NCBI GenBank assembly: GCA_021287075.1
Contig: JAJTBD010000016.1
Coordinates: forward strand, 25,557 to 89,556
DNA from: Micrococcales bacterium
Lineage (GTDB): Bacteria > Actinomycetota > Actinomycetes > Actinomycetales > Dermatophilaceae
Length of the DNA: 64,000 nucleotides
Direction: 5' to 3'
The notes below the pieces were generated by a model. It was not told where the DNA came from, searched no databases, and saw only the letters and a program-made list of their open reading frames with translations. Both the position numbers and the translations under genes were made by a program. This document shows, one piece after another, positions 54,107 through 62,711 of this stretch. Each line of letters starts with the position of its first letter. The first letter of the stretch is position 1.

Positions 54107-55027
54107 ATGACGCCCGACGCCGCGTGCGTGCTCATCGACGGCCCCTGGGAGCACCGGTTCGTCGCCGCCAACGGCGCCCGCTTCCACGTCGCCGAGGTGG
54201 GCGAGGGGCCGCTCGTGCTCTTCCTCCACGGGTTCCCGCAGTTCTGGTGGGCCTGGCGCCACCAGCTGACCGCCGTCGCCGAGGCCGGCTTCCGCGCGGT
54301 CGCGCTCGATCTGCGGGGTTTTGGCGCCTCCGACAAGCCCCCGCGCGGCTATGACACCACCACCTCGGTGCGCGATGTGACGGCCGTGATCCGCTCCCTC
54401 GGCGCGGAGGAGGCCGTCATCGTCGGCCACGGCGCCGGCGCCTGGGCCGCGTGGGCGATGCCCTATCTCGCGCCCGAGCTGACCCGGGCCATCGCCTCGG
54501 TCTCGATGGCCCACCCCCGCGCCTTCCGCCAGTCGTGGCTGCGCGACGCCGGCCAGGCCCGGGCCAACAGCTATCTCCTCGGGCTCCAGCGCCCCTTCGT
54601 GCCCGAGCGGGAGATGACCCGTGACAGCGGCTATGTCTCCCGGGTGCTGCGCGAGTGGTCCTCCCCCACCGGGATCTGGCCCAGCGTCGAGGAGGCCGCC
54701 CGCTACGCCGAGGCGGCCGCGCTGCCCTTCGTGGCCCACTCCGCCGCCGAGTACTTCCGCTGGATGGGCCGCAGCATGCTCCGTCCCGACGGCTGGCGCT
54801 TCTCCTCCCGCGTGTCCGAGCCGGTTACCGTGCCCGTCCTGCGTCTGCACGGCGGCGACGACCCGGTGGTGCTGCCGCGCACGGAGGCCCGCAGCGCGGC
54901 ATACCTCGCCGGTCCCAGCCGTCACCATCTGATCGCCCACGCCGGGCACTTCCTGCCCGAGGAGGCGCCCGAGCAGGTCAGCGAGCATCTCCTCGGCTGG
55001 CTCGACGAGGTCGCCTACTCCGGCTGA
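54107..55027 (+). CDS. alpha/beta hydrolase, epoxide-hydrolase-like (EphE position), nucleophile missing
   Basis: 306 residues; GAGGGAGG upstream. Oxyanion motif FLHGFPQFWWAWR, and DLRGFGASDKP are typical of epoxide hydrolases/haloalkane dehalogenases. The nucleophile elbow reads VGHGAGAW: the position normally Asp (or Ser) is Gly109. The C-terminal His is present (AHAGHFLPEE), and an acid may lie in GGDDPVV. It sits where M. tuberculosis has ephE, upstream of the divergent-facing marP. Likely not hydrolytic; a binding or structural role is possible. Confidence 0.85.
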   Translation: MTPDAACVLIDGPWEHRFVAANGARFHVAEVGEGPLVLFLHGFPQFWWAWRHQLTAVAEAGFRAVALDLRGFGASDKPPRGYDTTTSVRDVTAVIRSLGAEEAVIVGHGAGAWAAWAMPYLAPELTRAIASVSMAHPRAFRQSWLRDAGQARANSYLLGLQRPFVPEREMTRDSGYVSRVLREWSSPTGIWPSVEEAARYAEAAALPFVAHSAAEYFRWMGRSMLRPDGWRFSSRVSEPVTVPVLRLHGGDDPVVLPRTEARSAAYLAGPSRHHLIAHAGHFLPEEAPEQVSEHLLGWLDEVAYSG

Positions 55028-55064
55028 CCCGCCCGGCCACAGACCCCATGGGTATGCCGCGTGG

Positions 55065-56276
55065 TCAGTGCCGCACGCAGGCGCCGGTGTCGACCGGCTC
55101 GACCGCCCGGGCACCCTCGGTGAGCGCGCCGCGGGCCTCTGCCACGGTCAGGGCATAGCCCGTCTTGGCGTCGTCGAGTGACCTGGCGAAGACGATGCCG
55201 ACGACGCGGCCGCGGCTGTCCAGGAGCGGGCCGCCGGAGTTGCCCTGCTCGACGCGGGTGAAGAGCGAGTAGACCTCGCGGTTGGCGCCGGCGCGGCCAT
55301 AGATGTCGAGGCCGGAGGCGGTCAGCACCTGCCGGACCCGGGCCGGGTCGGTGCGATAGGGCCCGTTGAGGGGGAAGCCGGCCACGACGGCGGAGTCGCC
55401 CGGGGCCAGCTCGGGGCCGAGCTGGAGCGGCGCCGCCCGCAGCCCCGGCGCGCTGAGCACGGCGATGTCGCGGTGCGGGTCGAAGTGGACCACGCGCGCC
55501 TCGACCGGGGCCTGCCCCTGCACCTGGACCCGGGGCCGGTCGACCCCGGCGACGACATGGGCATTGGTCACCACGCGGCCACGCTCGAGCACCCAGCCGG
55601 AGCCCTCCTGCTGGCGCAGGCACTCGCTGGCGGCACCGGTCACCTTGAGCACCGAATAGAAGGCCAGTCGCGCGCCCGGCCCGCGCTGGACCGCGTCCTC
55701 GGGCGGGGCGACCGGGACGATCGGCTCCTGCCGGATGGTGTCGAAGACCCGCGGGAAGCCCTCGCGGTCGAGGACCTCGCGCACCCCGGCGAAGACCCGA
55801 GCCGTGCCGGGCGGCACCACCGAGTCGATGGCCGAGAGCACCGCCGAGTCACCGACGGCGCGGCCGGCCCGCGTCGGCAGGACATCGCGGGCCGCTCCCG
55901 CGACGAACCACACCAGCACGCTCGCCAGCACCACCGAGAGGGTCGCCCCGAGGGCCGCGTCGGCCGTGCGGGCCGCCCCTCGGCGGCCACCGGGGCGCAG
56001 CCCCGTGCCGAGGAGCGCGCCCAGGGTGCGGCCCAGCGATGCGAGGACGACGACGCCGACCACCAGCGCGAAGATGCGCATCGACAGCGTGCTGTCGAGG
56101 GCGGGGAAGCGGCGCACGAGCGGCGGCATGAGCGCCAGCCCCGCCACGGCGCCGGCCAGCAGCCCGAGCAGGGTCAGGCCGCCGAGCACGATGCCCTGAC
56201 GCCACCCGCGCAGGGCCAGCACCAGGAGCAGGACTCCCAGCGCCAGGTCGAGTGCGGCCCCCGCTCCCAGGCTCAT
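55065..56276 (-). CDS. marP: MarP-type membrane serine protease (CvpA + trypsin-like)
   Basis: 403 residues. Four N-terminal membrane helices of the CvpA type (about 8-130), then an extracytoplasmic chymotrypsin-fold domain with catalytic His240 (TNAHVV), Asp270 (HRDIAVL) and Ser347 (GNSGGPL). Cys219 and Cys400 match the disulfide pair of M. tuberculosis MarP (Rv3671c), where the protease is needed for acid and oxidative resistance through RipA processing. Start overlaps the nudix stop (ATGA), placing it in the nth-nudix-marP operon. Confidence 0.94.
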   Translation of the reverse strand: MSLGAGAALDLALGVLLLVLALRGWRQGIVLGGLTLLGLLAGAVAGLALMPPLVRRFPALDSTLSMRIFALVVGVVVLASLGRTLGALLGTGLRPGGRRGAARTADAALGATLSVVLASVLVWFVAGAARDVLPTRAGRAVGDSAVLSAIDSVVPPGTARVFAGVREVLDREGFPRVFDTIRQEPIVPVAPPEDAVQRGPGARLAFYSVLKVTGAASECLRQQEGSGWVLERGRVVTNAHVVAGVDRPRVQVQGQAPVEARVVHFDPHRDIAVLSAPGLRAAPLQLGPELAPGDSAVVAGFPLNGPYRTDPARVRQVLTASGLDIYGRAGANREVYSLFTRVEQGNSGGPLLDSRGRVVGIVFARSLDDAKTGYALTVAEARGALTEGARAVEPVDTGACVRH

Positions 56277-56941
56277 CCGTTGCGGCCGGCCCAGCGGGTG
56301 GTGGCGAGCATGTGCGGGGGCAGCTCCTCCTCGCGGCGCATGTCCCATGGCTCGGTCAGCCCGGCCAGGTCGAAGAGGGTGCTGAGCAGCATCGCGGTGA
56401 AGCCCCAGATATAGAGCCCGGACGCGCGGAAGCCCGGGCCGGAGTAGCCGCTCGGGTGCACGACCGTGAAGCGGCTGTCGGGGCTGACCAGCTCGGCGAC
56501 CGGCACCCGCTCGACCGTCGCGACCTCGCCCGGGTCGACGATGCCGATCGGGTGGGGCTCGCGCCACCAGGCCAGCACCGGGGTGACGGCATTGCGCGCC
56601 GGCGTCATATAGAGCGGCGCGAACTGGCCGACGATCTCGACGCTCTCGGGTCGCACGCCGACCTCCTCCTCGGCCTCGCGCACCGCGGCGTCGACCGGCC
56701 CGTCGTCGTCGGGATCGACCGTGCCGCCCGGGAAGGAGACCTGCCCGGCATGGCTGCGCAGGCTCCACGAGCGCTCGGTCAGCACGACGTCCTGGCCGCC
56801 GCCCGCCAGGTCGCCGAAGAGCATGAGCACACCGGAGCGGCGCGGCGGGTCATCGGGCGGGGCGAACCGGGTGAAGTAGTCGGGCGGGGTGTCACCTGCG
56901 CTGGCCAGCGCGTGGTGCATCCACTCGGGCGGGGCGGTCAC
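56273..56941 (-). CDS. NUDIX hydrolase, CoA pyrophosphatase-like
   Basis: 222 residues from GTG 56941, overlapping the nth stop (GTGA). Contains the NudL/CoA-pyrophosphatase upstream box [14 protein letters not shown] running into a complete Nudix box [22 protein letters not shown]. Such enzymes split CoA and derivatives into phosphopantetheine and 3',5'-ADP. Corresponds to Rv3672c by position. Translationally coupled on both sides. Confidence 0.9.
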   Translation of the reverse strand: MTAPPEWMHHALASAGDTPPDYFTRFAPPDDPPRRSGVLMLFGDLAGGGQDVVLTERSWSLRSHAGQVSFPGGTVDPDDDGPVDAAVREAEEEVGVRPESVEIVGQFAPLYMTPARNAVTPVLAWWREPHPIGIVDPGEVATVERVPVAELVSPDSRFTVVHPSGYSGPGFRASGLYIWGFTAMLLSTLFDLAGLTEPWDMRREEELPPHMLATTRWAGRNG

Positions 56942-57777
56942 CGAGCCGCTCCCCCAGCCGGCCCGCCGGCGACGGCGTCCTGCTCGGCCAGCCACGCCGC
57001 ATAGGTGGCGGTGGCCATGCCATTGGGCGTGATGCCCCTCTCGCGGGCGTCGGGGGCGAGCTCGTATTTGAGCAGTCTGGCGGCCTTGACCGGGTCGGTC
57101 TCGCCCTCGCCATAGGCCGGGCAGAGCCGGGCGATCGGGCAGGCGCCGCACGCCGGCTTGCGGGCGTGGCAGGTGCGCCGGCCGTGGAAGATCACGACGT
57201 GGCTGAGCATCGTCCAGTCCTTGCGGGGGAAGAGCGCCCCGACCGCGTGCTCGACCTTGACCGGGTCGGTCTCGTCGGTCCACCCGAAGCGCCGGGCGAG
57301 CCGGCCGAAGTGGGTGTCGACGGTGATGCCGGGCCTGCCGAAGGCATTGCCGAGCACGACATGGGCGGTCTTGCGCCCGACGCCCGGCAGGGTGACCAGG
57401 TCCTCGAGCCGGCCGGGGACCTCGCCGTCGAAGTGCTCCTGGAGGGCCACGCCGAGCTTGATCAGCGCGTCGGTCTTGGCCCGGAAGAAGCCGGTGGGCC
57501 GCACGAGCTCCTCCAGCTCGGTGCGGTCGGCGGTGGCATAGTCCTCGGCCGTGCGATAGCGCTGGAAGAGCACGGCGGTGACCTTGTTGACGCCGACATC
57601 GGTGCTCTGCGCCGACAGGATCGTGGCCACCAGCAGCTCGAGGGGAGAGGAGAAGGTCAGCTCGGCTGCGGCATAGGGATAGGTCTCGACGAGCTCGCGA
57701 TAGATCCGGCGGGCACGCCTCGTGCGAGCGACAGGGCTCTCGTCGCGGACGGTCTCGGCGGTGAGTCGGGCAGCCAC
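56938..57777 (-). CDS. nth: endonuclease III
   Basis: 279 residues from GTG 57777 (frame open to 57948). Helix-hairpin-helix [13 protein letters not shown] with the catalytic Lys, catalytic Asp in [12 protein letters not shown], and a C-terminal [4Fe-4S] cluster motif C-x6-C-x2-C-x5-C starting at [12 protein letters not shown] ~35-residue tail follows the cluster. It removes oxidised pyrimidines and nicks the DNA in base-excision repair. First gene of the nth-nudix-marP operon, divergent from crp. Confidence 0.96.
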   Translation of the reverse strand: MAARLTAETVRDESPVARTRRARRIYRELVETYPYAAAELTFSSPLELLVATILSAQSTDVGVNKVTAVLFQRYRTAEDYATADRTELEELVRPTGFFRAKTDALIKLGVALQEHFDGEVPGRLEDLVTLPGVGRKTAHVVLGNAFGRPGITVDTHFGRLARRFGWTDETDPVKVEHAVGALFPRKDWTMLSHVVIFHGRRTCHARKPACGACPIARLCPAYGEGETDPVKAARLLKYELAPDARERGITPNGMATATYAAWLAEQDAVAGGPAGGAAR

Positions 57778-57838
57778 ATCGTCAAGACTACGTAATGGCT
57801 CCGACAGCGACAGGGACTGGCATGGCACACTGGCCCCC

Positions 57839-58516
57839 GTGGACCAGGACGTGATTCGCAAAGCCCCGCTGTTCGCCGCCCTCGACGACGAGGAAGCGGC
57901 GACGTTGATCAGTTCGATGACGACGACCCACATGGAGCGCGGCGACATCCTCTTCCACGAGGGCGACCAGGGCGACCGCCTCTATGTGATCGGCGAGGGC
58001 AAGATCAAGCTCGGCCGCTCCAGCGCCGACGGCCGCGAGAACCTCGTCGCCATCCTGGGCCCCGGCGAGATGTTCGGCGAGCTCTCGCTCTTCGACCCCG
58101 GCCCCCGCACGATGACGGCCACCGCCGTCGCGGAGACCACCCTGCTCGGCCTCGGCAACGAGTCGCTCCAGGAGATCCTCACCAAGCACCCCGGCGCCGC
58201 GGCCACGCTGCTGGCCGCGCTCGCCCGCCGGCTGCGCCGCACCAACGACACGCTCGCCGACCTCGTCTTCACCGACGTCCCCGGCCGCGTCGCCAAGGCA
58301 CTGCTCGACCTCTCGGCCCGCTTTGGCCGCCCCGCCGAGGAGGGCGTGCTCGTCGCCCACGACCTCACCCAGGAGGAGCTGGCCCAGCTCGTCGGCGCCT
58401 CCCGCGAGACGGTCAACAAGGCGCTCGCCGACTTCGCCACCCGCGGCTGGCTGCGCCTGGAGGCGCGCGCCGTGCTGCTCCTCGACGTCGAGCGCCTCAA
58501 GCGCCGCGCCCGCTGA
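57839..58516 (+). CDS. crp: Crp/GlxR cAMP-responsive transcriptional regulator
   Basis: 225 residues from GTG 57839. The cyclic-nucleotide domain has [20 protein letters not shown], containing the phosphate-binding cassette, and the winged helix has [24 protein letters not shown]. It is very close to M. tuberculosis Crp (Rv3676, 224 residues) and Corynebacterium GlxR as I remember them. Global regulator of carbon metabolism. Divergent from nth across 61 bases. Candidate targets in this window are actP and acs. Confidence 0.95.
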   Translation: MDQDVIRKAPLFAALDDEEAATLISSMTTTHMERGDILFHEGDQGDRLYVIGEGKIKLGRSSADGRENLVAILGPGEMFGELSLFDPGPRTMTATAVAETTLLGLGNESLQEILTKHPGAAATLLAALARRLRRTNDTLADLVFTDVPGRVAKALLDLSARFGRPAEEGVLVAHDLTQEELAQLVGASRETVNKALADFATRGWLRLEARAVLLLDVERLKRRAR

Positions 58517-58569
58517 CCCGAGCGGGCACACCAGCCGGACCACACGGCATACGCCCTCGCACCCAGATC

Positions 58570-58616
58570 ACGCCACGTGGCGAGTTGCGCACCGCGCGCA
58601 ACTCGCCACGTGGCGT
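58570..58616. terminator. long hairpin between convergent crp and MBL genes
   Basis: A 21-bp perfect stem (58570-58590 with 58596-58616) with a 5-nt loop. It lies between two convergent genes, 53 bases after crp. It lacks GTATGCCGC, although an isolated ACGGCATAC variant lies just before it at about 58546. Confidence 0.8.
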
Positions 58617-58625
58617 AACAGGGGG

Positions 58626-59438
58626 TCAGTGCAGGGGGTGGCCGAGATACTCCAGCTGGGCGAGCACGCTCAGCCGCGCCGCCGGCCAGACATCGCGCGG
58701 CACATCGGCATAGACAGTCTGGACGACATCGTCCGCGCTCGCCGCGCCGTCGGAGAGCGCCTGGCGCACCTGCTCGAGCCGCTCACTGCGGTGCACGCGA
58801 TAGAAGGCGACCATGCCAGCCGCGTCGTGGACCGTGGGGCCATGGCCGGGCAGGATCATGCTCGCCTCTCCCCCGCCAGTCACCTCGCGCAGCCGCTCCA
58901 GCGAGGAGAGGTATGCCGCGAGCTCGCCGTCGGGGTGGGCGACCACCGTGGTGCCGCGGCCCAGGATCGTGTCGCCCGTGAGCAGCGCGCCGTCGGCCGG
59001 GAGCGCGAAGGAGACGGAGTCGGAGGTGTGGCCCGGGGTGGCGACCACCCGCAGCTCCAGACCTCCCACCCGCACGGTCTCACCGTCGGCGAGGTCGTCG
59101 TGGCCGCGGCCCACGGCGCGGGTCGGGGCGCCGGTGAGCTCGGCGAAGCGGTCGGCGGACTCGGCGTGGTCATCGTGGCCGTGGGTGAGGATCGTCAGGG
59201 CGATGCGGGCGCCGCGCTGCGCCACCGCGTCGACGACCGACTGGAGATGGGTCTCGTCGAGGGGGCCCGGGTCGATCACGACGGCCTCGCTCGAGCCCGG
59301 CTCCAGGAGCACCCAGGTGTTGGTGCCGTCGAGGGTCATCGGGCTCGGGTTGGGGCAGAGCACACACAGCGCCCGGTCGGTGATCTGGCCGCCCGCCCAC
59401 TCGCCATAGACCGCCGACGGGGCGGGGGGCGCCATCAT
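58626..59438 (-). CDS. MBL-fold metallo-hydrolase
   Basis: 270 residues. Metal-binding THGHDDH motif near residue 85, further ligands in ATPGHTSD, LTGDTIL and LPGHGPTVHD, followed by the C-terminal helix domain of the LACTB2-like/Rv3677c group. Such proteins are hydrolases, possibly endoribonucleases. Its start overlaps the nudix stop, so the two form an operon. Rv3677c lies in the same place next to crp in M. tuberculosis. Confidence 0.9.
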   Translation of the reverse strand: MMAPPAPSAVYGEWAGGQITDRALCVLCPNPSPMTLDGTNTWVLLEPGSSEAVVIDPGPLDETHLQSVVDAVAQRGARIALTILTHGHDDHAESADRFAELTGAPTRAVGRGHDDLADGETVRVGGLELRVVATPGHTSDSVSFALPADGALLTGDTILGRGTTVVAHPDGELAAYLSSLERLREVTGGGEASMILPGHGPTVHDAAGMVAFYRVHRSERLEQVRQALSDGAASADDVVQTVYADVPRDVWPAARLSVLAQLEYLGHPLH

Positions 59439-60292
59439 GACGGCAGCCCCGTGCGCAGCACGATCTGGTCGCCGTCCTGCACCAGCACCGGCATGACGGC
59501 CGAGACGTCGGGGCGCTCGGCGAGGAAGGCGGCGACGTCGTCGGCGCGTGCCATGTCCTCGACACAGACGAGCGTCGGCGGCATGAGCATCGCCTCGCCG
59601 TCACGCCACCGCCCCAGCAGCGCCTCGGGACGGTGCCAGCCGGCCTCGGACGCCTCGCGGCTGTCGTCGGCGGCCACCTGCCCGGCCGGCAGGGTCGCGA
59701 CAAAGAAGCGGGTGTCATAGCGTCGCTTCTCGAACTCGGGGGTGATCCAGTGCGCCCGATAGCGCAGCAGGTCGGTGCGCAGCACCAGTCCTCGGTCCTC
59801 GAGCAGCTCGGCCAGGGACAGCTGGCGCGACTCCAGCCCGTCGCGGGCCTGGCGCCACAGCTCGTCGGAGACGTCATCGACGATCGAGGTGGCGTCGGCG
59901 CCGGCCAGCAGCACCCCGCACTCCTCGAAGACCTCGCGGATGGCCGCCACCACGAGCATGCGGGCGCTGTCCTCGTCGGTGTCCATCAGCTCGGCCCACT
60001 CGGCCGGCGACGGCCCGGCCCACGGGAGTCCGTGGTCGGCGTCGCGCGGGTCGACCCCTCCGCCGGGGAAGACCATCATCGACGGGGCGAACTCCATCGT
60101 GGCGGCGCGGGTGAGCATGAACGCCTCGACTCCGTCGCCGTCGCCGTGCTCGCCCTGCGCGTCGCCCTGCGCGTCGCGGACGATCATCACGGTGGCCGCA
60201 GGCCGCGTCGGCGGCGCCTCACCGGGGGCGTCGACCCACTCCCTGACACGGGAGCCGAGATGACCGAGGTGACCGATCGGGAAGTCTCGCAC
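59435..60292 (-). CDS. NUDIX hydrolase, NUDT19-like, with split Nudix box
   Basis: 285 residues from GTG 60292. The Nudix box is interrupted: MMVFPGGGVDPRDAD is followed by about 30 extra residues before AAIREVFEECGVLL. This insertion is known for the NUDT7/NUDT19 group acting on CoA esters. A Gly/Asp-rich stretch GDAQGDAQGEHGDGDG near residues 43-58 is encoded by a 12-base direct repeat around 60150-60180. Translationally coupled to the MBL gene. Substrate inferred only by group. Confidence 0.83.
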   Translation of the reverse strand: MRDFPIGHLGHLGSRVREWVDAPGEAPPTRPAATVMIVRDAQGDAQGEHGDGDGVEAFMLTRAATMEFAPSMMVFPGGGVDPRDADHGLPWAGPSPAEWAELMDTDEDSARMLVVAAIREVFEECGVLLAGADATSIVDDVSDELWRQARDGLESRQLSLAELLEDRGLVLRTDLLRYRAHWITPEFEKRRYDTRFFVATLPAGQVAADDSREASEAGWHRPEALLGRWRDGEAMLMPPTLVCVEDMARADDVAAFLAERPDVSAVMPVLVQDGDQIVLRTGLPS

Positions 60293-60352
60293 CCCCCGAT
60301 CCTAGGAGCATGCCCCTGTCCCGCGGGGAGCCCAGATGGCACAATCGCGAGG

Positions 60353-61006
60353 GTGGTACGCGAGTACACCCTGGGGGAGCTGGCAGAGAACAGCGGGCTG
60401 ACCGAGCGCACTGTCCGCCTCTATCGCACCAAGGGCCTGCTCTCACCGGGCGAGAGCAGGGGGCGCCAGCGCGTCTACCACCAGCAGCACCTGACCGAGC
60501 TGCGGCTGATCACGGCCATGACCGACCGCGGCTTCCCGCTGTCGGTGGTGGCCACGGTGCTCGGCTCCGACGTGAGCAAGACCGCGCTGGTCTATCTGCT
60601 GGAGTCGATGACCCCGGCCCGGCGGCTGGAGCCCGGCGCGGGCGTGGCCCCGGCGCAGTCCGAGCCGGCGACCTTCGACCGCGAGGCCATGGACGAGATC
60701 CTCGCCGCCCATCCCGAGATCGTCGAGATCATGCTGGAGAAGGGTCTGGTGCGCCGCACGCCCGACGGCGGCATCGGCGGCGACCCCTTTGGCATGGCGA
60801 TCGTCGGCGACCTGGCCGGGCAGGGCGTGGCCTATCCGGTCATCGCCGAGTTCGCGATGGTCGTCTCGCAGGCGGCCGAGCAGGTCGCCGAGCACATCGA
60901 GGGGCAGCTGCACCCGAGCCTGAGCGACGACCACCTGCGCCACCGCCTCCTCGACGCGGCGACGGTGATCTTCCGCGAGACGCTCAGGCAGACACAGCAG
61001 CGATGA
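60353..61006 (+). CDS. MerR-family transcriptional regulator
   Basis: 217 residues from GTG 60353. N-terminal MerR winged helix: YTLGELAENSGLTERTVRLY with the wing RGRQRVYHQQHL. The C-terminal ~140 residues are not a known metal- or drug-binding domain and contain no Cys pair. The 5' leader is very short, so translation may be leaderless. Its 3' end overlaps the convergent ridA gene by 23 bases. Confidence 0.88.
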   Translation: MVREYTLGELAENSGLTERTVRLYRTKGLLSPGESRGRQRVYHQQHLTELRLITAMTDRGFPLSVVATVLGSDVSKTALVYLLESMTPARRLEPGAGVAPAQSEPATFDREAMDEILAAHPEIVEIMLEKGLVRRTPDGGIGGDPFGMAIVGDLAGQGVAYPVIAEFAMVVSQAAEQVAEHIEGQLHPSLSDDHLRHRLLDAATVIFRETLRQTQQR

Positions 61007-61454
61007 CCTCGACCTCGACCGGGGAGTCGAGGGGAAGCACCGCCACACCGACGGCCGACCGGGCATGCGCGCCCGACTCGCCGAAGGCCTCGCCCAGCAG
61101 CTCGCTGGCGCCGTTGATCACGCCCGGCTGGCCGGTGAAGGCCGGGTCGCTGGCGACGAAGCCGACGACCTTGACGATCCGGACCTTCTCGAGGTCGTCG
61201 ACGACGCCGGCGATGGCCGCGATCGCGTTGAGCGCGCACTGCCGGGCCAGCTCCTTGGCCTTGTCGGGGTCGACCTGGCCCTCACCGTGGCCGACCTTGC
61301 CGATTGCCGGCAGCTCACCGTCGACGAAGGGCAGCTGGCCGGAGGTGTAGACGTGGTCGCCGTCGACCAGGGCGGGGACATAGGCGGCGACGGGCGCCGC
61401 GACCTCGGGCAGGGTCAGCCCGAGAGCGGCGAGGCGGTCCTCGACGGCGCCCAC
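60984..61454 (-). CDS. RidA-family protein (reactive enamine/imine deaminase type)
   Basis: 156 residues from GTG 61454, one base after the stop of the DUF4177 gene. YjgF/RidA features: VYTSGQLPF, the NAIAAI helix, and the C-terminal VGVAVLPLDSPVEVEVIAAV. The usual catalytic Arg position appears as ARSAVG. Belongs to the longer actinobacterial subgroup (Rv3678c). Canonical RidA hydrolyses 2-aminoacrylate; subgroup function is unproven. Confidence 0.87.
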   Translation of the reverse strand: MGAVEDRLAALGLTLPEVAAPVAAYVPALVDGDHVYTSGQLPFVDGELPAIGKVGHGEGQVDPDKAKELARQCALNAIAAIAGVVDDLEKVRIVKVVGFVASDPAFTGQPGVINGASELLGEAFGESGAHARSAVGVAVLPLDSPVEVEVIAAVSA

Positions 61455-61455
61455 G

Positions 61456-61611
61456 TCAGGCCTTGGCCCGCTTGAGATAGGCCACGAGACCGGACCCGTC
61501 GGGGCCGGGCACGACCTGGACGAGCTCCCAGCCGTCCTCGCCCCACTGGTCGAGGATCTGCTTGGTCGCATGGACGATGAGCGGCACGGTTGCGTACTCC
61601 CACTTGGTCAT
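61456..61611 (-). CDS. DUF4177-family small protein
   Basis: 51 residues from ATG 61611; the product begins TKWEYATVPL and contains GEDGWELVQVV, the two conserved segments of DUF4177. It probably folds as a small beta-alpha unit; function unknown. First gene of a two-gene unit with ridA, found in this arrangement next to the ArsA pair in many actinobacteria. Start is separated from the divergent arsA-like gene by 68 bases. Confidence 0.85.
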   Translation of the reverse strand: MTKWEYATVPLIVHATKQILDQWGEDGWELVQVVPGPDGSGLVAYLKRAKA

Positions 61612-61644
61612 GGGCGTCACCCTAACGGCGGAGGGCGACAGGCC

Positions 61645-61669
61645 GGTATGCCGCGCCCCCGCGGCATAC
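61645..61669. repeat. inverted GTATGCCGC pair in a divergent promoter region
   Basis: GTATGCCGCG and CGCGGCATAC (61646-61669) form a 10-bp stem around four bases, lying between the divergent starts of DUF4177 and the first ArsA gene, ten bases before the latter. As neither gene ends here, it cannot be a conventional terminator. Confidence 0.8.
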
Positions 61670-61679
61670 GCTTGATCTC

Positions 61680-62711
61680 ATGTCGACCCCTGCGACCTTC
61701 CCCGGTGTCCGGCTCCATGTCGTCACAGGCAAGGGGGGCACCGGCAAGACGACCGTTGCCGGTGCGCTGGCGCTGGCGCTGGCCCGACGCGGCAAGCGCG
61801 TGCTGCTGGTCGAGGTCGAGGGCCGCCAGGGGATCGCGCAGACCTTCGACGTGCCGCCGCTCGGCACCGAGGAGGAGCGGCTGGTGTCCGACCCTTCCGG
61901 CGGCGAGGTCTTCGGGCTGTCGATCGACGCCAAGGCGGCCCTGCTCGAATACCTCCACACCTTCTACAAGCTCGGCCGCGCCGGCTCGGTGCTGGAGAAG
62001 GTCGGGGCCATCGACTTCGCGACCACGATCGCCCCGGGCGTGCGCGATGTGCTGCTCACCGGCAAGGTCTATGAGGCGGTCGGCCGGCGCACCGGCGGCC
62101 GCTCGAGCACCGGCCGCAACAAGGGCGGCCAGCCCATCTATGACGCGGTCGTCCTCGACGCCCCGCCGACGGGCCGGGTCGTGCGCTTCCTCGCGGTCAA
62201 CGAGCAGCTGGCCGACATGGCCAAGGCCGGGCCGATCCGCTCCCAGGCCGACTCGATCACCGAGATGATGCGCAGCAAGGAGACGGCGGTGCACATCGTG
62301 ACGCTGCTGGAGGAGATGCCCGTGCAGGAGACGATCGACGCGATCGCCGAGCTGCGGGCCGAGCGGCTGCCCGTCGGCGCGATCGTCGTCAACCAGGTCC
62401 GCGAGGAGATCCTCGACGACGACGAGCTCGCGGCGGTGGCCAAGGCCGTGACGCAGCCCTCCCCCGAGCTGGCCGAGGCGGTGCGCGCCGACCTCACCGC
62501 GGTCGGCGTCAAGGCGACCGCGGCCATGGCCCAGGGGCTGCTCACCGAGGCGGCCGAGCACGCCGACCGGGTCGCCCTCCAGCGGGAGCAGGAGGCCGAC
62601 GTCGTCGCCCAGGGCCTGCCCGTCTATCGGCTGCCGAGCCTGCCCGACGGCCTCGACTCCGGAGGCATCACCGTCCTCGCCGATGCGCTGGGCGAGCAGG
62701 GGGTGGCGTGA
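61680..62711 (+). CDS. ArsA-like ATPase, first subunit (Rv3679 type)
   Basis: 343 residues. P-loop VTGKGGTGKTTVAGAL with the signature Lys of the ArsA/Get3/MinD class, switch-type LVEVEGRQGIAQ, and VVLDAPPTGRVVRFL (switch II-like). Single ArsA half-domain. The stop overlaps the start of the partner gene (TGATG). In M. tuberculosis the paired proteins Rv3679/Rv3680 form a complex; involvement in arsenite export is not supported here, as no arsB-type gene is near. Confidence 0.9.
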   Translation: MSTPATFPGVRLHVVTGKGGTGKTTVAGALALALARRGKRVLLVEVEGRQGIAQTFDVPPLGTEEERLVSDPSGGEVFGLSIDAKAALLEYLHTFYKLGRAGSVLEKVGAIDFATTIAPGVRDVLLTGKVYEAVGRRTGGRSSTGRNKGGQPIYDAVVLDAPPTGRVVRFLAVNEQLADMAKAGPIRSQADSITEMMRSKETAVHIVTLLEEMPVQETIDAIAELRAERLPVGAIVVNQVREEILDDDELAAVAKAVTQPSPELAEAVRADLTAVGVKATAAMAQGLLTEAAEHADRVALQREQEADVVAQGLPVYRLPSLPDGLDSGGITVLADALGEQGVA

